Shown here one piece after another: positions 14,219-14,220 of a stretch of 14,220 bases of DNA (the first letter of the stretch is position 1; each line of letters begins with the position of its first letter). The stretch lies in contig CAVEUM010000035.1 in assembly GCA_963618735.1 (NCBI GenBank), positions 1-14,220 of the forward strand. The letters are read 5' to 3'. The notes beneath the pieces were generated by a model, which was not told where the DNA came from, ran no database searches, and saw only the letters and a list, made by a program, of their open reading frames with translations. A program made the translations under genes and the position numbers. Source of the stretch: CAKUFA01 sp963618735 (GTDB lineage: Bacteria; Bacillota; Clostridia; Christensenellales; Aristaeellaceae).

Positions 14219-14220
14219 GA

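Overview
The window is a compact stretch of a bacterial chromosome, most likely from a Bacillota (Firmicutes) anaerobe of gut or rumen type. This rests on a Bacillus-type PurR, a perfect match to the Bacillus/Lactococcus PurBox, strong AGGAGG-type ribosome sites, extended -10 promoters, Bacillota-style GH3 and GtrA proteins, and a base composition clearly above 50% GC by eye. I cannot fix the class or genus.

Layout. (1) 1-1119, plus strand: the C-terminal end of a GH3 beta-glucosidase followed by a GtrA-family membrane protein. (2) 1131-1295: two hairpin terminators facing each other between convergent genes. (3) 1344-2293, minus strand: a two-gene operon of unrecognised small proteins, one a tail-anchored coiled-coil protein and the other a glycine-rich protein with membrane-like segments. 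(4) 2294-2580: a divergent control region with a promoter for each side, a PurBox and an unexplained nested inverted repeat. (5) 2581-8117, plus strand: purR, an ACT-domain protein, pth (peptidyl-tRNA hydrolase) and mfd (transcription-repair coupling factor), closed by a strong bidirectional terminator. (6) 8194-9171, minus strand: one GNAT acetyltransferase-HD hydrolase fusion with a good sigma-A-type promoter. (7) 9415-14028, plus strand: a tightly coupled four-gene operon of a truncated GH2-like protein without its catalytic part, an Orn/Lys/Arg decarboxylase-family PLP enzyme, a HAD phosphatase-thymidylate kinase fusion, and mnmA (tRNA 2-thiouridylase), ended by a terminator. (8) 14029-14220: non-coding DNA with a structured terminator-like element and the start of an inverted-repeat element running off the window.

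Most genes are housekeeping: purine regulation, ribosome rescue, DNA repair, dTTP supply and tRNA thiolation. The points worth a second look are the HAD-Tmk fusion, the GH2 remnant kept at the head of a housekeeping operon, the GNAT-HD fusion, the PurBox and nested palindrome upstream of purR, and the repeat at the right edge. I see no CRISPR array, transposase, phage gene, tRNA or rRNA, and no convincing new multi-gene defence or biosynthetic system.
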